DNA of 30,741 bases, taken from Myxococcales bacterium UBA1203. Lineage in GTDB: Bacteria > Myxococcota > Myxococcia > Myxococcales > UBA5297. Below the pieces are notes generated by a model that made no database searches, was not told where the DNA came from, and saw only the letters and a program-made list of their open reading frames with translations. Every line of letters starts with the position of its first letter. The first letter of the stretch is position 1. Shown piece by piece: positions 1 through 9,800 of the stretch. The translations under genes were made by a program, and so were the position numbers. Location of the stretch: contig DBXV01000016.1 in the NCBI GenBank assembly GCA_002309695.1, forward strand, positions 191-30,931, read 5' to 3'.

Positions 1-318
1 GAGCGGGCGGCCATGAGCGCCGAGCGCGATGTGCATGCCTGGGCGGCGGCCTCCGTGGCGGCGCGGCATGTGGGCGAGACCTTCATGGCCACCGTGATGG
101 CCGTGACCGATTTCGGCGCTTTCGTCCTCATGGATGATCTGAACGCCGAGGGCCTGCTGCTCCCTGAACTCATGGGGAAGAGCCGCGTGGAGCTCTCTCC
201 CGAATTTCAGCGCGTGCGTTTAGGGCGCAGCCAGACGCTGAGCCTGGGCAGCCGGGTCCGCGTCCGGGTGGAGCGCGTGGACGCCTTCAAGAGGAACGTG
301 GACTTGTCCCTGGCCTGA
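1..318 (+). CDS. rnr: Ribonuclease R, C-terminal end (partial)
   Basis: The reading frame is open from the first base and ends at a TGA, so this is the last ~105 residues of a gene cut by the window edge. It begins in the helix that follows the RNB catalytic domain (ERAAMSAERDVHAW, like the ERxAxxAERDV segment of RNase R) and continues into an S1 RNA-binding domain (VGETFMATVMAVTDFGAFV, ending RNVDLSLA). RNase R is a 3'-5' exoribonuclease that degrades structured RNA. The protein stops directly after the S1 domain and lacks the lysine-rich tail of E. coli RNase R. The catalytic residues lie outside the window. RNase II is an alternative, but the AERDV-S1 spacing fits RNase R better. The ATG at 13 is internal to the gene. 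Confidence 0.85.
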   Translation, partial: ERAAMSAERDVHAWAAASVAARHVGETFMATVMAVTDFGAFVLMDDLNAEGLLLPELMGKSRVELSPEFQRVRLGRSQTLSLGSRVRVRVERVDAFKRNVDLSLA

Positions 319-323
319 TTTCC

Positions 324-1085
324 GTGAAAACGGCGGCCGCTCCGCTTTGCCAAACGGTTCAATTCAACATGATGTGCAGCCTTCCGCTTCTGACGCTTCT
401 CTGGGCGCTGAACACTGCCGCCCCCGCCGCCGCTCCCAACCCCATTCAGCAGCTCCAGGACGCCCGCGCGCTCATCGAGCGGGGGGAGCTGCGCGATGCC
501 CATCAGATTCTGGACGCGCTGGTGCGCCGTTTCCCGGGATTTGGCCTGGCGCAGCTCGAACTGGGGGAGCTTCTGGTCAAAGAGGGCGCGCCGGCCGAGC
601 GGCAGGTGCAGGTGTTCGAGACGGCCGCGTCGCTGGAGCCAAAGAACCCCCGGTCTCATCTGGGACTGTGCGGCGCTTACGACCGGAATCAGTCGTTCGA
701 GAAGGCCGTCGTGAGCTGCCGTCAGGCGCTTCAGGCGCGCCCCGGAAGGACAGACATTCAGCGACGCCTCGCCGTGCTTCTGGTGCTGGCCGGCCGGGAT
801 GCGGAGGCAATTCCCGAATTGAAGACTGCTTCGGCGCGCTTTCCCGAGGACGATCTGCTGCGGGCGCATCTGGCCGAGGCCTGCGAGCGCCAGGGCGATT
901 TTGACTGTGCCCGGCGAAGTTATGAGGCGCTGTTCGCCCGCCATCCGGCCAGTGCCCTGCACGCCCGTCGGCTGGCCCGCTTTTACGAGCGCCGCGGCGA
1001 GCCGCAGCGGGCGGAGGCCACATTGAAAAAATCCGGTGAGGCGCCCAGGCGCCAGCTTCGGCCGCTGCCCCCGTCTGCCCGCTGA
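324..1085 (+). CDS. Secreted or periplasmic tetratricopeptide-repeat protein
   Basis: A 253-residue protein with a hydrophobic N-terminal segment (SLPLLTLLWALNTAAPAAA, about residues 18-37) that reads as a signal peptide with an AxA-type cleavage site. About five TPR units follow, roughly residues 41-243, recognisable by the spacing of small and aromatic positions in helical pairs (for example LGLCGAYDRNQSFEKAVVSC). TPRs are protein-binding scaffolds; nothing shows the partner. The GTG start at 324 is five bases after the rnr stop and would permit coupled translation. The tandem ATGs at 369 and 372 would give a shorter leader. Neither has a clear Shine-Dalgarno sequence, so the start is uncertain. 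The C-terminus is basic and proline-rich. No catalytic domain is visible. Confidence 0.75.
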   Translation: MKTAAAPLCQTVQFNMMCSLPLLTLLWALNTAAPAAAPNPIQQLQDARALIERGELRDAHQILDALVRRFPGFGLAQLELGELLVKEGAPAERQVQVFETAASLEPKNPRSHLGLCGAYDRNQSFEKAVVSCRQALQARPGRTDIQRRLAVLLVLAGRDAEAIPELKTASARFPEDDLLRAHLAEACERQGDFDCARRSYEALFARHPASALHARRLARFYERRGEPQRAEATLKKSGEAPRRQLRPLPPSAR

Positions 1086-1179
1086 TATTTTCTCAAGAGG
1101 CTTTCCTCTCCTGCGAGGACGGCCGTTTTTTTTTGCACGGCGGCGCCCGAAGCCCCGGAAAATCGAGGAGACGCGGAAG

Positions 1180-2703
1180 ATGCCCAGAGACGATGCCATG
1201 ACGATTTCCCGGCTGGTTTCGTCGGCCGGGGACGAGAGCGATTTCCAGAGGCTGTTTGAGCGGCACGTGGTCGCCGTCGAGGAGGCGGTGGCGCGCGTCT
1301 GGAATCTCGAGGTCTCCGAGCAGGCCGAGGCGGTGGAAGAGACGTTCGTCCACGTGTTTTCCCGCCTCAAAATGCTCCGCGAGCCCGGCCGGTTCGATGA
1401 GTGCCTGCTGGGGACGGCCTACGGCATCGCCCTTCGCCGCGGCCGGCCGGATGAGCACGACGGCGGTTTCGCGGAAAAGCCGTTCATCAGCGCGCCGTTT
1501 TCGCTGGTGCAGGGCAGCCGTCCCGAGGCGGAGACATGGCTGGAAGAAGCCGTAAAGACTCTGCCGGACGAGACGCGGGCGCTGGCTGAGGCGTGCTTTT
1601 TTGGCCAGAAGACGCGCCCCCAGCTGCTGGCCGCCACGCGCTCCATGGAAGTGGCGGCCGTGGGTGCCTGCCTCGACGCCGCCTATGCGCGGATGAAGGC
1701 TGTTTTTCTCGCCCACGCGCTGGAGCGGCTTCTCTCGACGAAGCATTCGGAAGCGGATGCGGCGCAGCCAAATGACCCCCCTCCGAACGCGGCGGGCGGC
1801 CTGCATCTGTCCGATGACCTTTTGTCGGAGACCCTTCAGGGAAACATTCCCCCGCAGGACGGCGGCACGCTCCTTCAGCATCTTCAGGCTCACTGTCCTC
1901 AGTGTGAGGCCTATCTGTCCCGCAGGCGCACGGCCGATGCCCTCGACGGTTTTGTTCTGGCGGTGCTCTTCTCAGGAAAGGCCGGCCACAGGAGCAATCC
2001 GGCGATGTTCGCCCGAATCATGCGCCGCCTGCGCCTGGACGCCCGCCTGGGAAGCGGCCTCGCTTATGGAGCGGCCCTGCGCCGCAGGTGGAACGACCGG
2101 CTTCCTCTGACCTTTGCGGCTTTCCTGGGCATTTTCGGCCTCGCCGTTTTCGCCTTTTCCGTCACGCCGAAGTTCTCCCGCCATGCGGAGAGTTTTCAGA
2201 ACCAGCCCGCGTCCATTGAGCTCTTCTGGGAACCTGCCGGCGCATCCGTCTCGTCTGCCGAGGACCTGCTTTCCGAAAGTTCCGGAAGACAGCGCGCCGC
2301 CGTCTGTGCGCCCGGCCAGGTGCTCCCTGAATCTGCCCGGCTGTTTCTTTCCTATGCGCTGCGGAGGTCTCAGTTCGTGGCCGTTCTTCAGATGCTGCCG
2401 GACGAGAGCCTGGAACTTCTGGAAGCGCCTGCGCGGAAGTCTCCCGGGCGCCATGTCCTTGTCTCGGACGGAACTGCCGACGGGACGCCGTTCAGCATCG
2501 ATATGCACGGGACTGTCGGCGTGAACCGCTTTGCCGTCATCGCCAGCGAGCACCCCATCGATACGGACGACATCGGCCAGATGAAGCTGGTTCTGGAGAT
2601 GCTCCTGGAGCGAAGGGAGGCCTCCGGCAGCGGGACGCCCGGCAGGCAGCTGTTCGTTTCCTGGATGGACGTGACGGTCCGTGCGGAGGACGGCGCTCCG
2701 TGA
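1180..2703 (+). CDS. ECF sigma-like protein fused to zinc-binding and membrane segments
   Basis: 507 residues from the ATG at 1180, chosen because GAGGAG (1165-1170) lies nine bases upstream. Residues ~20-90 resemble ECF sigma region 2 (DFQRLFERHV, then EAVEETFVHVFSRL). Residues ~118-176 resemble region 4 (LEEAVKTLPDETRALAEACF, then AAVGACLDAAYARMKAVF). Residues 208-246 look like the zinc-binding anti-sigma module, with H234, C239 and C242; the spacing is H-x4-C-x2-C rather than the usual H-x3-C-x2-C. One membrane helix follows (about 309-328), then ~180 residues of unknown fold, probably on the far side of the membrane. A sigma factor and its anti-sigma are normally separate proteins; here both appear in one chain. 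Region 4 is divergent, so it may no longer drive transcription. It precedes a histidine kinase gene on the same strand by 154 bases. Confidence 0.65.
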   Translation: MPRDDAMTISRLVSSAGDESDFQRLFERHVVAVEEAVARVWNLEVSEQAEAVEETFVHVFSRLKMLREPGRFDECLLGTAYGIALRRGRPDEHDGGFAEKPFISAPFSLVQGSRPEAETWLEEAVKTLPDETRALAEACFFGQKTRPQLLAATRSMEVAAVGACLDAAYARMKAVFLAHALERLLSTKHSEADAAQPNDPPPNAAGGLHLSDDLLSETLQGNIPPQDGGTLLQHLQAHCPQCEAYLSRRRTADALDGFVLAVLFSGKAGHRSNPAMFARIMRRLRLDARLGSGLAYGAALRRRWNDRLPLTFAAFLGIFGLAVFAFSVTPKFSRHAESFQNQPASIELFWEPAGASVSSAEDLLSESSGRQRAAVCAPGQVLPESARLFLSYALRRSQFVAVLQMLPDESLELLEAPARKSPGRHVLVSDGTADGTPFSIDMHGTVGVNRFAVIASEHPIDTDDIGQMKLVLEMLLERREASGSGTPGRQLFVSWMDVTVRAEDGAP

Positions 2704-2857
2704 GGCGGTGCCGGGCGGTGTTTTCAGAGGGGAAAAACCATTTTTTCGGTCAGAGAAGAGGCCCGCCCCCCGCGTTGCATGTCGTTTTGCCGCCGGGGTA
2801 ATGGCGGCCGCCCGTTCGCCGGCGCCAGGCGGTCAGGGCACATGGAGGAGAAGAACT

Positions 2858-4087
2858 GTGCAGACGACTCCCGGCCAGCTTGAGGACGCGTCATTGACCC
2901 CCGAAAGCGCCGACAACGCCTGGAAGGGCGAAAAATTCATCACCCGGGCGCGGGCCCTGTTTTTCACGCGGCTGGCATTCCTGACCCTGGGACTGGCGAT
3001 TCTGGCCGTTCCGTCGTGGTCCTATTCGCTGGGAATCCACAGCTCCGTGGCGTTCGCCGTCTTCTTCGGGATGCTCGGCTACAGCATCGTCAATTTCCTC
3101 GTGCTGCCTCATCAGAGGACCGGCCGCGCCTTCACCTTCATCACGCTGTGCCTGGACCTCGTGGTCGCCGTCTATCTCATCGTGTCTTCCGGCGGCCTGA
3201 AGAGCCCGCTTCTGGCGACGCAGCTCATGTTCACGGTGCTGTTCGTCCTCTTGTTCCCCAAGCCGCTGGCGATTCTGCCGCCTCTGCTGACGCTGCCGAT
3301 CATCGCCAAGCTGGACCAGCTGCTGGGGCTCCGCGTGATTGGCGTCAACGACCTGATGATTCTCATCTGGTACTCGATGCTTAACTTCATCGTCGTTTAC
3401 GTCATGGTGTACCTGCACGAGCGGGAGGAGGCGGCGCAGAATGACATCGTGGCCCTGGAGCGCGACCTCAAGGGGCTGGCGGTCACCGAGGAGCGCAACC
3501 GGCTTTCGCGGGACATTCACGACGGCCTGGGCGCTTCACTCTCCTCGCTGATTATTCAGGCGGAATACATCGAGAACCTGGCGGAGAATCCGGAGCTCAA
3601 GAGTGAAATTTCCGAGCTGAAGAGCTGCGCCGAGGATTCCATCGACGAATTGAGGCGCGCCCTGCGGATGATGCGGGCCGACTTCGAGCTCTGTCCGGCG
3701 CTGGAGGACTACTGCAAGACCTTCGGCAATCGTTCGCGCCTGCCCGTGGAATTTCGCCGCGAGGGCGTGCCCCGGGCGCTCAGGAACGACGCGCAGCTGA
3801 CGATTTTCCGGGTGCTTCAGGAGGCTTTGAACAACGCCCGCAAGCACGCGGAGGCCAAGCAGCTTCGCGTGAGCCTTGTCTTCGGTGAGTCGATGCTCCA
3901 GCTCACCATTGCCGACGACGGCAAGGGGTTCGACGCCAGCGTTCCCAAGCGCGGTCACTACGGCATCACCACCATGCGCGAGCGGGCCGCCAAAATCGGC
4001 GGCACGGCCGAGATTGACACTGCGCCGGGCAAGGGAACCCGCATCACGCTGGAAATTCCCTATGTCCTGCCCGCGGCGGCGCCCTGA
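2858..4087 (+). CDS. NarL-family membrane sensor histidine kinase
   Basis: 409 residues from a GTG at 2858, chosen for the strong GGAGGAG at 2844-2850. About six hydrophobic segments fill residues 36-186 with only short loops, so sensing is probably within the membrane. A short coiled coil (187-208) leads to a HisKA_3 dimerisation domain with the phospho-acceptor H221 in NRLSRDIHDGLGASLSSL. The HATPase_c domain has the N box (QEALNNARKHA, from 321), DDGKGFD (353-359) and GHYGITTMRERA (from 366). Everything needed for autophosphorylation is present. The response regulator gene follows after 107 bases, so the two very likely form a pair. The stimulus is unknown. The closest architectures are DesK/NarX-type kinases with a membrane sensor and no large periplasmic domain. 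Confidence 0.93.
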   Translation: MQTTPGQLEDASLTPESADNAWKGEKFITRARALFFTRLAFLTLGLAILAVPSWSYSLGIHSSVAFAVFFGMLGYSIVNFLVLPHQRTGRAFTFITLCLDLVVAVYLIVSSGGLKSPLLATQLMFTVLFVLLFPKPLAILPPLLTLPIIAKLDQLLGLRVIGVNDLMILIWYSMLNFIVVYVMVYLHEREEAAQNDIVALERDLKGLAVTEERNRLSRDIHDGLGASLSSLIIQAEYIENLAENPELKSEISELKSCAEDSIDELRRALRMMRADFELCPALEDYCKTFGNRSRLPVEFRREGVPRALRNDAQLTIFRVLQEALNNARKHAEAKQLRVSLVFGESMLQLTIADDGKGFDASVPKRGHYGITTMRERAAKIGGTAEIDTAPGKGTRITLEIPYVLPAAAP

Positions 4088-4194
4088 GAGCGGCCCTTCA
4101 TCACTGACGAAATCGAAATCGAAAAACGCGCGGCGGAGCGCAGGAGCGGCAGGCCCGCTTTCCAGAAAAGTCTCGCCGCTATTGGAGGTCACAC

Positions 4195-4887
4195 ATGGAA
4201 AACAGCAGTCCCGTTCGAGTTCTGGTCGTCGAAGACCAGCCCAAAATCCTCAAAAACCAGCTGAAGCTTCTGGACGCGGCCAAAGAGCTGGACGTGGTGG
4301 GGACCGCCATGAGCGGCGAGGAGGCGCTGATTGAAATCCAGCGGCTCAAGCCGGAGGTGCTGCTGCTCGACCTGGGGCTGCCCAAGATGAGCGGCATCGA
4401 CGTGACCCGGGAGGTCAAGAAGCGCTGGCCCGCCATCGAGATTCTGATTTTCACGATTTTCGACGAGGAACAGAAAGTCCTCGAAGCCATTAAGGCGGGC
4501 GCTTCCGGCTACATGCTCAAGGGCGCCACGGCGGACAAAATCGTGGAGGCCATCTGCGATGTCCGCGCGGGCGGCACCGTCATTCAGCCCAATCTCGCCC
4601 GCAATCTGCTCAAGCATTTCCGCATGGAGGTTCCGGACGGCGGTCAGACGCCTGCCAAAGCGCCCGCGCTTCTGGAAGAGCCGGAGACGACGCCCCTTTC
4701 GGAGCGGGAGACGGAAATTCTTCAGCTGATTGCCAAGGGCATCTCCAACAACGAGGCGGCATCGATGCTGGGGCTGTCCAAGGCCACCATCCGCACGCAC
4801 CTGGAACACATCTACGCCAAGCTGGAAGTGACCAACCGCGTGGAGGCCGTCACCGAAGGCATCCGCAAGGGACTGATTGACGTCTGA
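4195..4887 (+). CDS. NarL/FixJ-family DNA-binding response regulator
   Basis: 230 residues. The receiver domain (1-~125) has the acidic pair E13/D14, phospho-acceptor D59 in LLLDLGLPKMSG, T87 and K109, all standard. After a linker rich in P, A and E, the LuxR-type helix-turn-helix (about 167-222) carries LSERETEILQLIAKG and SKATIRTHLEHIYAKL. It is expected to be phosphorylated by the kinase encoded just upstream and to bind DNA as a dimer. The ATG at 4195 is preceded by GGAGGT (4184-4189). A two-way terminator follows. Its target genes cannot be read from the sequence; the adjacent sigma-like fusion gene is a natural candidate but this is inference. Confidence 0.95.
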   Translation: MENSSPVRVLVVEDQPKILKNQLKLLDAAKELDVVGTAMSGEEALIEIQRLKPEVLLLDLGLPKMSGIDVTREVKKRWPAIEILIFTIFDEEQKVLEAIKAGASGYMLKGATADKIVEAICDVRAGGTVIQPNLARNLLKHFRMEVPDGGQTPAKAPALLEEPETTPLSERETEILQLIAKGISNNEAASMLGLSKATIRTHLEHIYAKLEVTNRVEAVTEGIRKGLIDV

Positions 4888-4928
4888 GACGCCGGTCAAA
4901 GCGCCCATCCGGAGCCCGCACAAAAACG

Positions 4929-4975
4929 AAGCGCCGGGGTTCTCCTTTGGAGGGGAGGACCGCGGCGCTTTTTTT
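4929..4975. terminator. Bidirectional intrinsic terminator
   Basis: AAGCGCCG (4929-4936) pairs exactly with CGGCGCTT (4963-4970), with an inner CTCC/GGAG pairing, followed by a run of T on the plus strand. On the minus strand the stem is followed by CGTTTTTG. It sits between the convergent response regulator and prfC genes and can serve both. Confidence 0.85.
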
Positions 4976-5005
4976 GTCGGGACACTTTTCTCAGAGGTGA
5001 TGCCT

Positions 5006-6682
5006 CTATTCGCGCAGGGCGCGCTCCGAGGTGGCGGTGTCGTGCAGCACGAGCCCCGGATTTTTCTCCGTGATCCAGTTCAGGGCCCAGTCGCTTTTGA
5101 AGAGGAGCACCTGCCTGCCGGACATGTCTTCCACTGCACGAACGCTGTCGCCCGTTCCGGCCGCGTTGGGATGGATGGAGCCCTCGGCGACCCAGCGCGC
5201 GTGGACGAAGGGCAGCGTGTCCAGAATCGGCGCCACGCCGTATTCATGCTCCAGCCGGAATTTCAGAACGTCGAACTGGAGCTGTCCGACCGCACCCACG
5301 ATGGGCTCGGGACTGACGGCTCCGGGCGCCTGAAAGAGCTGGACCGCGCCCTCCTGCGACAGCTGCTCCAGCCCCTTGAGCAGCTGCTTGCGCTTCAGGG
5401 CCTCTTTCAGGCGCACGCTCGCGAAATGCTCCGGCGAAAAGCTGGGAATGCCCGCGTAGCGGACGGGAGTTCCGGCGCACAGCGTGTCGCCGATGCGGAA
5501 ATGCCCCGGGTCAAAGAGCCCCACGATGTCGCCGGGCCAGGCTTCCTCCACCGCCTGACGGTCCTGAGACATGAACTGCTGCGGGTTGGCCAGCCGGATG
5601 TCCTTGCCCAGCCGCACATGGCGGGCGGTCATGCCGCCGGTGAACTTGCCCGTGCACACGCGCATGAAGGCGATGCGGTCGCGGTGCGCGGGGTCCATGT
5701 TCGCCTGAATTTTGAAGATGAAGCCCGAGAAGTCCGGATTGTTCGGCACTGTTCGCGGGAGCGCGTCCGTGCCTCCCGCAGCCTCGGCATCGGCAAAGCG
5801 GTCGGCATCGGCGGGAATCTCCTCGCCCTCGGCGCGGTAGGCGCGCGGGGTGGGCGCCATTTTCAGAAAGCCGTCCAGAAACGGCAGGACGCCGAAGTTG
5901 GTCATGGCGCTGCCAAAGAAGACGGGCGTCAGCTCGCCCGCGAGGACGCGCTGCAGGTCGAAGGGGTCTCCGGCCACGTCGAGAAGCTCCAGCTCCTCAT
6001 CCAGCGCCTCTCTCTGAGCGGGCGTGACGACGCTTTTCAGCTCGGGCGCATCCTCGGCGAGGACTTCCATGTCCGCGATGCTGGCGCCGTGATTTCCGCC
6101 CTGAAAGAGCAGGAAGCTGCGCGTCGCCCGGTCGAAGACGCCTTTGAAGGCGCTGCCGCAGCCCACGGGCCAGTTGATGGGCGCACTGCGGATTCCCAGG
6201 ATTTTTTCCAGCTCATCCAGGAGGTCCAGCGGCGGCCGGATGTCGCGGTCCAGCTTGTTGATGAAGGTGAAGATGGGGATGCGGCGCTTGCGGCAGACCT
6301 GAAACAGTTTGCGCGTCTGCGCCTCCACGCCCTTGGCGCCGTCGATGAGCATCACTGCGGCGTCGGTGGCGGCCAGGGTCCGGTAGGTGTCCTCCGAGAA
6401 GTCCTGGTGGCCCGGGGTGTCCAGAATGTTGATGGCAAAGCCCCTGTGCTCGAACTGCAGGACGGATGACGTGACCGAGATGCCGCGCTGCTTCTCGATT
6501 TCCATCCAGTCGCTCGTGGCGTGCCTGCTTTTGCGGCGCGCCTTGACGGAGCCGGCCAGATGGATGGCGCCCCCGTAGAGCAGGAGTTTTTCGGTGAGGG
6601 TGGTCTTGCCTGCGTCGGGATGGGAAATGATGGCGAAGGTGCGGCGCCGCGCGATTTCACGTTCGAGCTGGGATGCGGACAT
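5006..6682 (-). CDS. prfC: Peptide chain release factor 3 (RF3)
   Basis: 558 residues, slightly longer than E. coli RF3 (529). It is a translational GTPase that removes RF1/RF2 from the ribosome after termination. The G domain shows the P loop SHPDAGKTTLTEK, switch-I GISVTSSVLQF, G3 DTPGHQDFSEDTYRT and G4 NKLDRD. The RF3-specific segments are present, including MEIEKQRGISVTSS and the C-terminal VGQLQFDVLKFRLEHEYG. EF-G and LepA are excluded by these segments and by the short length. No Shine-Dalgarno sequence precedes the ATG; the leader reads CAGAGACAGAACCAAC. It lies downstream of mfd on the same strand with a 156-base gap that contains a hairpin. Confidence 0.96.
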   Translation of the reverse strand: MSASQLEREIARRRTFAIISHPDAGKTTLTEKLLLYGGAIHLAGSVKARRKSRHATSDWMEIEKQRGISVTSSVLQFEHRGFAINILDTPGHQDFSEDTYRTLAATDAAVMLIDGAKGVEAQTRKLFQVCRKRRIPIFTFINKLDRDIRPPLDLLDELEKILGIRSAPINWPVGCGSAFKGVFDRATRSFLLFQGGNHGASIADMEVLAEDAPELKSVVTPAQREALDEELELLDVAGDPFDLQRVLAGELTPVFFGSAMTNFGVLPFLDGFLKMAPTPRAYRAEGEEIPADADRFADAEAAGGTDALPRTVPNNPDFSGFIFKIQANMDPAHRDRIAFMRVCTGKFTGGMTARHVRLGKDIRLANPQQFMSQDRQAVEEAWPGDIVGLFDPGHFRIGDTLCAGTPVRYAGIPSFSPEHFASVRLKEALKRKQLLKGLEQLSQEGAVQLFQAPGAVSPEPIVGAVGQLQFDVLKFRLEHEYGVAPILDTLPFVHARWVAEGSIHPNAAGTGDSVRAVEDMSGRQVLLFKSDWALNWITEKNPGLVLHDTATSERALRE

Positions 6683-6713
6683 GTTGGTTCTGTCTCTGTT
6701 TTTCTGGGGGAGG

Positions 6714-6761
6714 CGGACGCGTTTCTCCCGGTGAGTGAAGGGGGGAGAGGAGGGGCGTCCG
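6714..6761 (-). other. Hairpin in the prfC leader
   Basis: CGGACGC (6714-6720) and GCGTCCG (6755-6761) are exact complements, and CTCCC (6725-6729) can pair with GGGAG (6743-6747) inside. On the minus strand the stem is followed by purine-containing sequence rather than T, so it is not an ordinary terminator for mfd. It lies in the RNA between mfd and prfC, about 30 bases before the prfC start. Confidence 0.5.
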
Positions 6762-6838
6762 AAAAAAGGGGCGGGCCAGTAGGGCGCGCCTATGTGAGCC
6801 GCAACCGAAAAGAGGGCTGTGGCCGGATGCCGAAGCTG

Positions 6839-9800
6839 TCAGCGCGGTTTGCCGCTCTTTTTTTCGGGCAGCCGCAGGCGCTCCACGGCGTCCAGAAGTC
6901 GGTGGCAGTCCTCAAACAGCTCCTCGGGCCGCGGATGGGTCTCCGAGAGGGCGGAGACGAGCTTCATCTGCGGCGTCAGGCGGCGCTTCTGCGGGTTTTC
7001 CTGAACGAACCGCACCAGCCTCTCGGGGGAGAGGCCTGCCTCAGGCCCGATGGTCAGAACGAGTCCCCGGGGACCGCATTCCAGCGCTTTGAGGCGCAGC
7101 TGACCCAGCCGGACCTTGATGCCCATGAGCGAAAAGAGCCGCTCCACTTCCACGGGAAGAGGCCCGAAGCGGTCGCGCAGTTCGCTCCTGAGGTCCTCCA
7201 GCTCCTCCTCGCCGCGGGCCTCCGCCATCCGCTTGTAGAAGACGAGCCTGAGGGAAATGTCGGGGAGATATTCCTCGGGGAAATAGGCGGGGACGGGCAG
7301 GTCGATGTCCGGCTCCGCATCCTCGCGGGGAGGCGTGCCCCTGGCTTCGCCCACCGCCTCCTCCAGCAGCCGGCAGTAGAGGTCGAAGCCCACGGCAGAA
7401 ATCTGCCCGGACTGGTCCCGGCCAAGCAGGCTGCCCGCGCCGCGGATTTCCAGGTCCTGAGCGGCGATGTGAAACCCGGCGCCCAGCTCGGTGAAGCTCT
7501 GGAGCACTTCCAGCCTTTTGCGGGCGTCGCGGTGCAGGGGAAGCGCCGCCGGCACGAGGAGATAGGCATAGGCGCGCTCGCTGCTCCGGCCGACCCGCCC
7601 GCGAATCTGATAGAGCTGGGAGAGGCCAAAGAGGTCGGCGCGCTCGACGATGATGGTGTTGGCGGTGGGAATATCGAGGCCCGACTCGATGATGCTGGAG
7701 CAGATGAGAACGTCGCTCTTTCGCTCGGCAAATTCGGCCATGACCTTCTCGATGGCGCCGTGCTCCATCTGCCCGTGGGCGACGGCGTATCTGGCCTCCG
7801 GGACCAGCCGAAAGAGCTCCTGTCTCTTCTGCTCGATGGTGGCCACCCGGTTGTGGACGAAGAACACCTGGCCGCCGCGCCTCAGCTCCATGCGGATCGC
7901 TTCGGCCACGCGCGCGGGGTCATCTTTGATGACGAACGTGCGGATGGATTTTCGCTCCACAGGCGGCGTGGCGATGAGGGACATCTGGCGCAGGCCGGTG
8001 AGGGCAAAGTTCAGCGTCCGCGGAATGGGCGTGGCGGTCAGCGTCAGGACATCGAGAGACTCCTTGAGCTTCTTGAGCTTCTCTTTGTGGGTGACGCCGA
8101 AGCGGTGCTCCTCGTCGATGATGAGCAGCCCCAGGTCAGCGAAGCGCACGTCCGAGGCCAGCAGCCGATGGGTGCCGATGACGATGTCGGTGCGGCCCGC
8201 GGCCAGATTTTCCAGCACCTCGCGGTTCTCTTTTGCCGTGTGCAGCCGGGAGAGCACGTCGATGCGGACAGGCTCGTTTTTGAAGCGCTCACGGAAGGTG
8301 GCCGCGTGCTGCGCCGCCAGAACAGTGGTGGGAACCAGAACGGCCGCCTGCTTGCCGCCGCTCACCGCCTGGAAAGCCGCGCGCAGGGCGACCTCCGTCT
8401 TGCCGAAGCCCACGTCACCGCAGATGAGCCGGTCCATGGGCCTCGGAGCGCGCATGTCCGAGAGCACGTCGTCGATGGCCTTCTGCTGGTCCGGCGTCTC
8501 GTCGAAGGGAAACCCGGCCTCGAACCGCGTCATGCTCTCTTCATCGTCCTGGAAGGCATGGCCGGGACGGGCCCTGCGCGCGGCTTCCATGCGCAGAAGG
8601 TCGGACGCCAGCCGAAGCAGCTGCTCCCTGACAGCCTTCTTGCGCTTTTCCCAGCTGACGGAGCCCAGCCGGTCGAGCGCCACGTTCTCTGGCGACGCGC
8701 CGGTGAATTTCTGGACGAGCCTGAGGCGGGACACGGGCATGTAGATGCGGTCGCTGCCCGCGTATTGGATGACCATCACGTCGCTGGCCTTGTCGCCGAA
8801 GGTCAGCCGCTGAAGCCCCTCGTAGCGCCCGATGCCGTAATCGGAGTGAACGATGAGGTCGCCTGGATGCAGTGACTGGAAGGCCTGAATGAAGGCCCGC
8901 TCGGAACGGACATCCGTCCGGGCCTGCCTGTGCCGCCTGACGGGCGCGGCGTTCTGATTCCCCGTGATTTCCTGTTCGGCGATGGCCGCGAGCTTGGCGT
9001 CGGCGTCGATGAAGCCTTCAGGCAGAAATCCCAGATGCAGATGCACGTCGAAGTCATCGGCCGGCGCGCCGTTTTCTCGCCCGGAGGGAACGCATCCGGG
9101 GATGAGTGCCGCCTTGAGGCCATGGTCCTCGAAGAGGCGCTTCAGCTTGTCCGCCTGAGCCTGCGTGCCCGCCACAGCCGCCACGTGGAATCCCTGCCTG
9201 TTCCATTCGCGGATGCGGCGCTGCCAGGTCTCCATCTCCGTTCTTTGCTGCCTGGAGGCGGCGAGGAGCGCCTGATCGAAGTGCGTGCGCACGTCGTCGG
9301 GAAACTGCGCGCTGTCCGGACGCTGTTCATCGGCGGCCAGCAGAGGATTCAGCGGACTTCCGAAGCGGAAAGTCAGCGGCCTGGCGCGGGAAGCACCATC
9401 GGCAGGCAGAGAGTTCTGGTGCTCGATGACGCGGAAATTCTGGAGCGCGCTGAGAATTTCTCCCCGGGAGAGGGCGTGCGCCTGCGGGGGAAGCGCGAGT
9501 TCGCCGCGGTCAATGGCCTCCTGATAACCCTGCGTCAGAGTGCGGCCGCTCTGTTCCAGCGCCTCGGCAATGTCCTTCGGACCATGGAGGACGAAGACGG
9601 GATTCGCGCTCGTCAGAAAATCGAAGAGCGGCGACATGCCTTCGGGGAAGAAGCACGGATGAATGCCGTTCAGACCGGGCGGCAGGATGCCCCGGCGAAT
9701 GTCATCCACCAGCGACATGACCTCTGCGGAAGGCAGGGAGAGCCGGTCGGCCAGCTCCAGAAGCGCCTCTTCTCCCTTTTCGCGCGCCTCCCCGGTCAGA

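Noticed and set aside
1095..1135. Hairpin AGAGG-CTTT-CCTCT and a nine-T run after the TPR gene
   Set aside because: The hairpin is about 20 bases from the T run and the nearer pairings are only four bases, so it is too weak to call a terminator.
4877..6469. 530-codon plus-strand frame antisense to prfC
   Set aside because: prfC has all RF3 motifs; the opposite frame has arginine/glycine/alanine-rich sequence with no domain, as expected for a shadow in GC-rich DNA.
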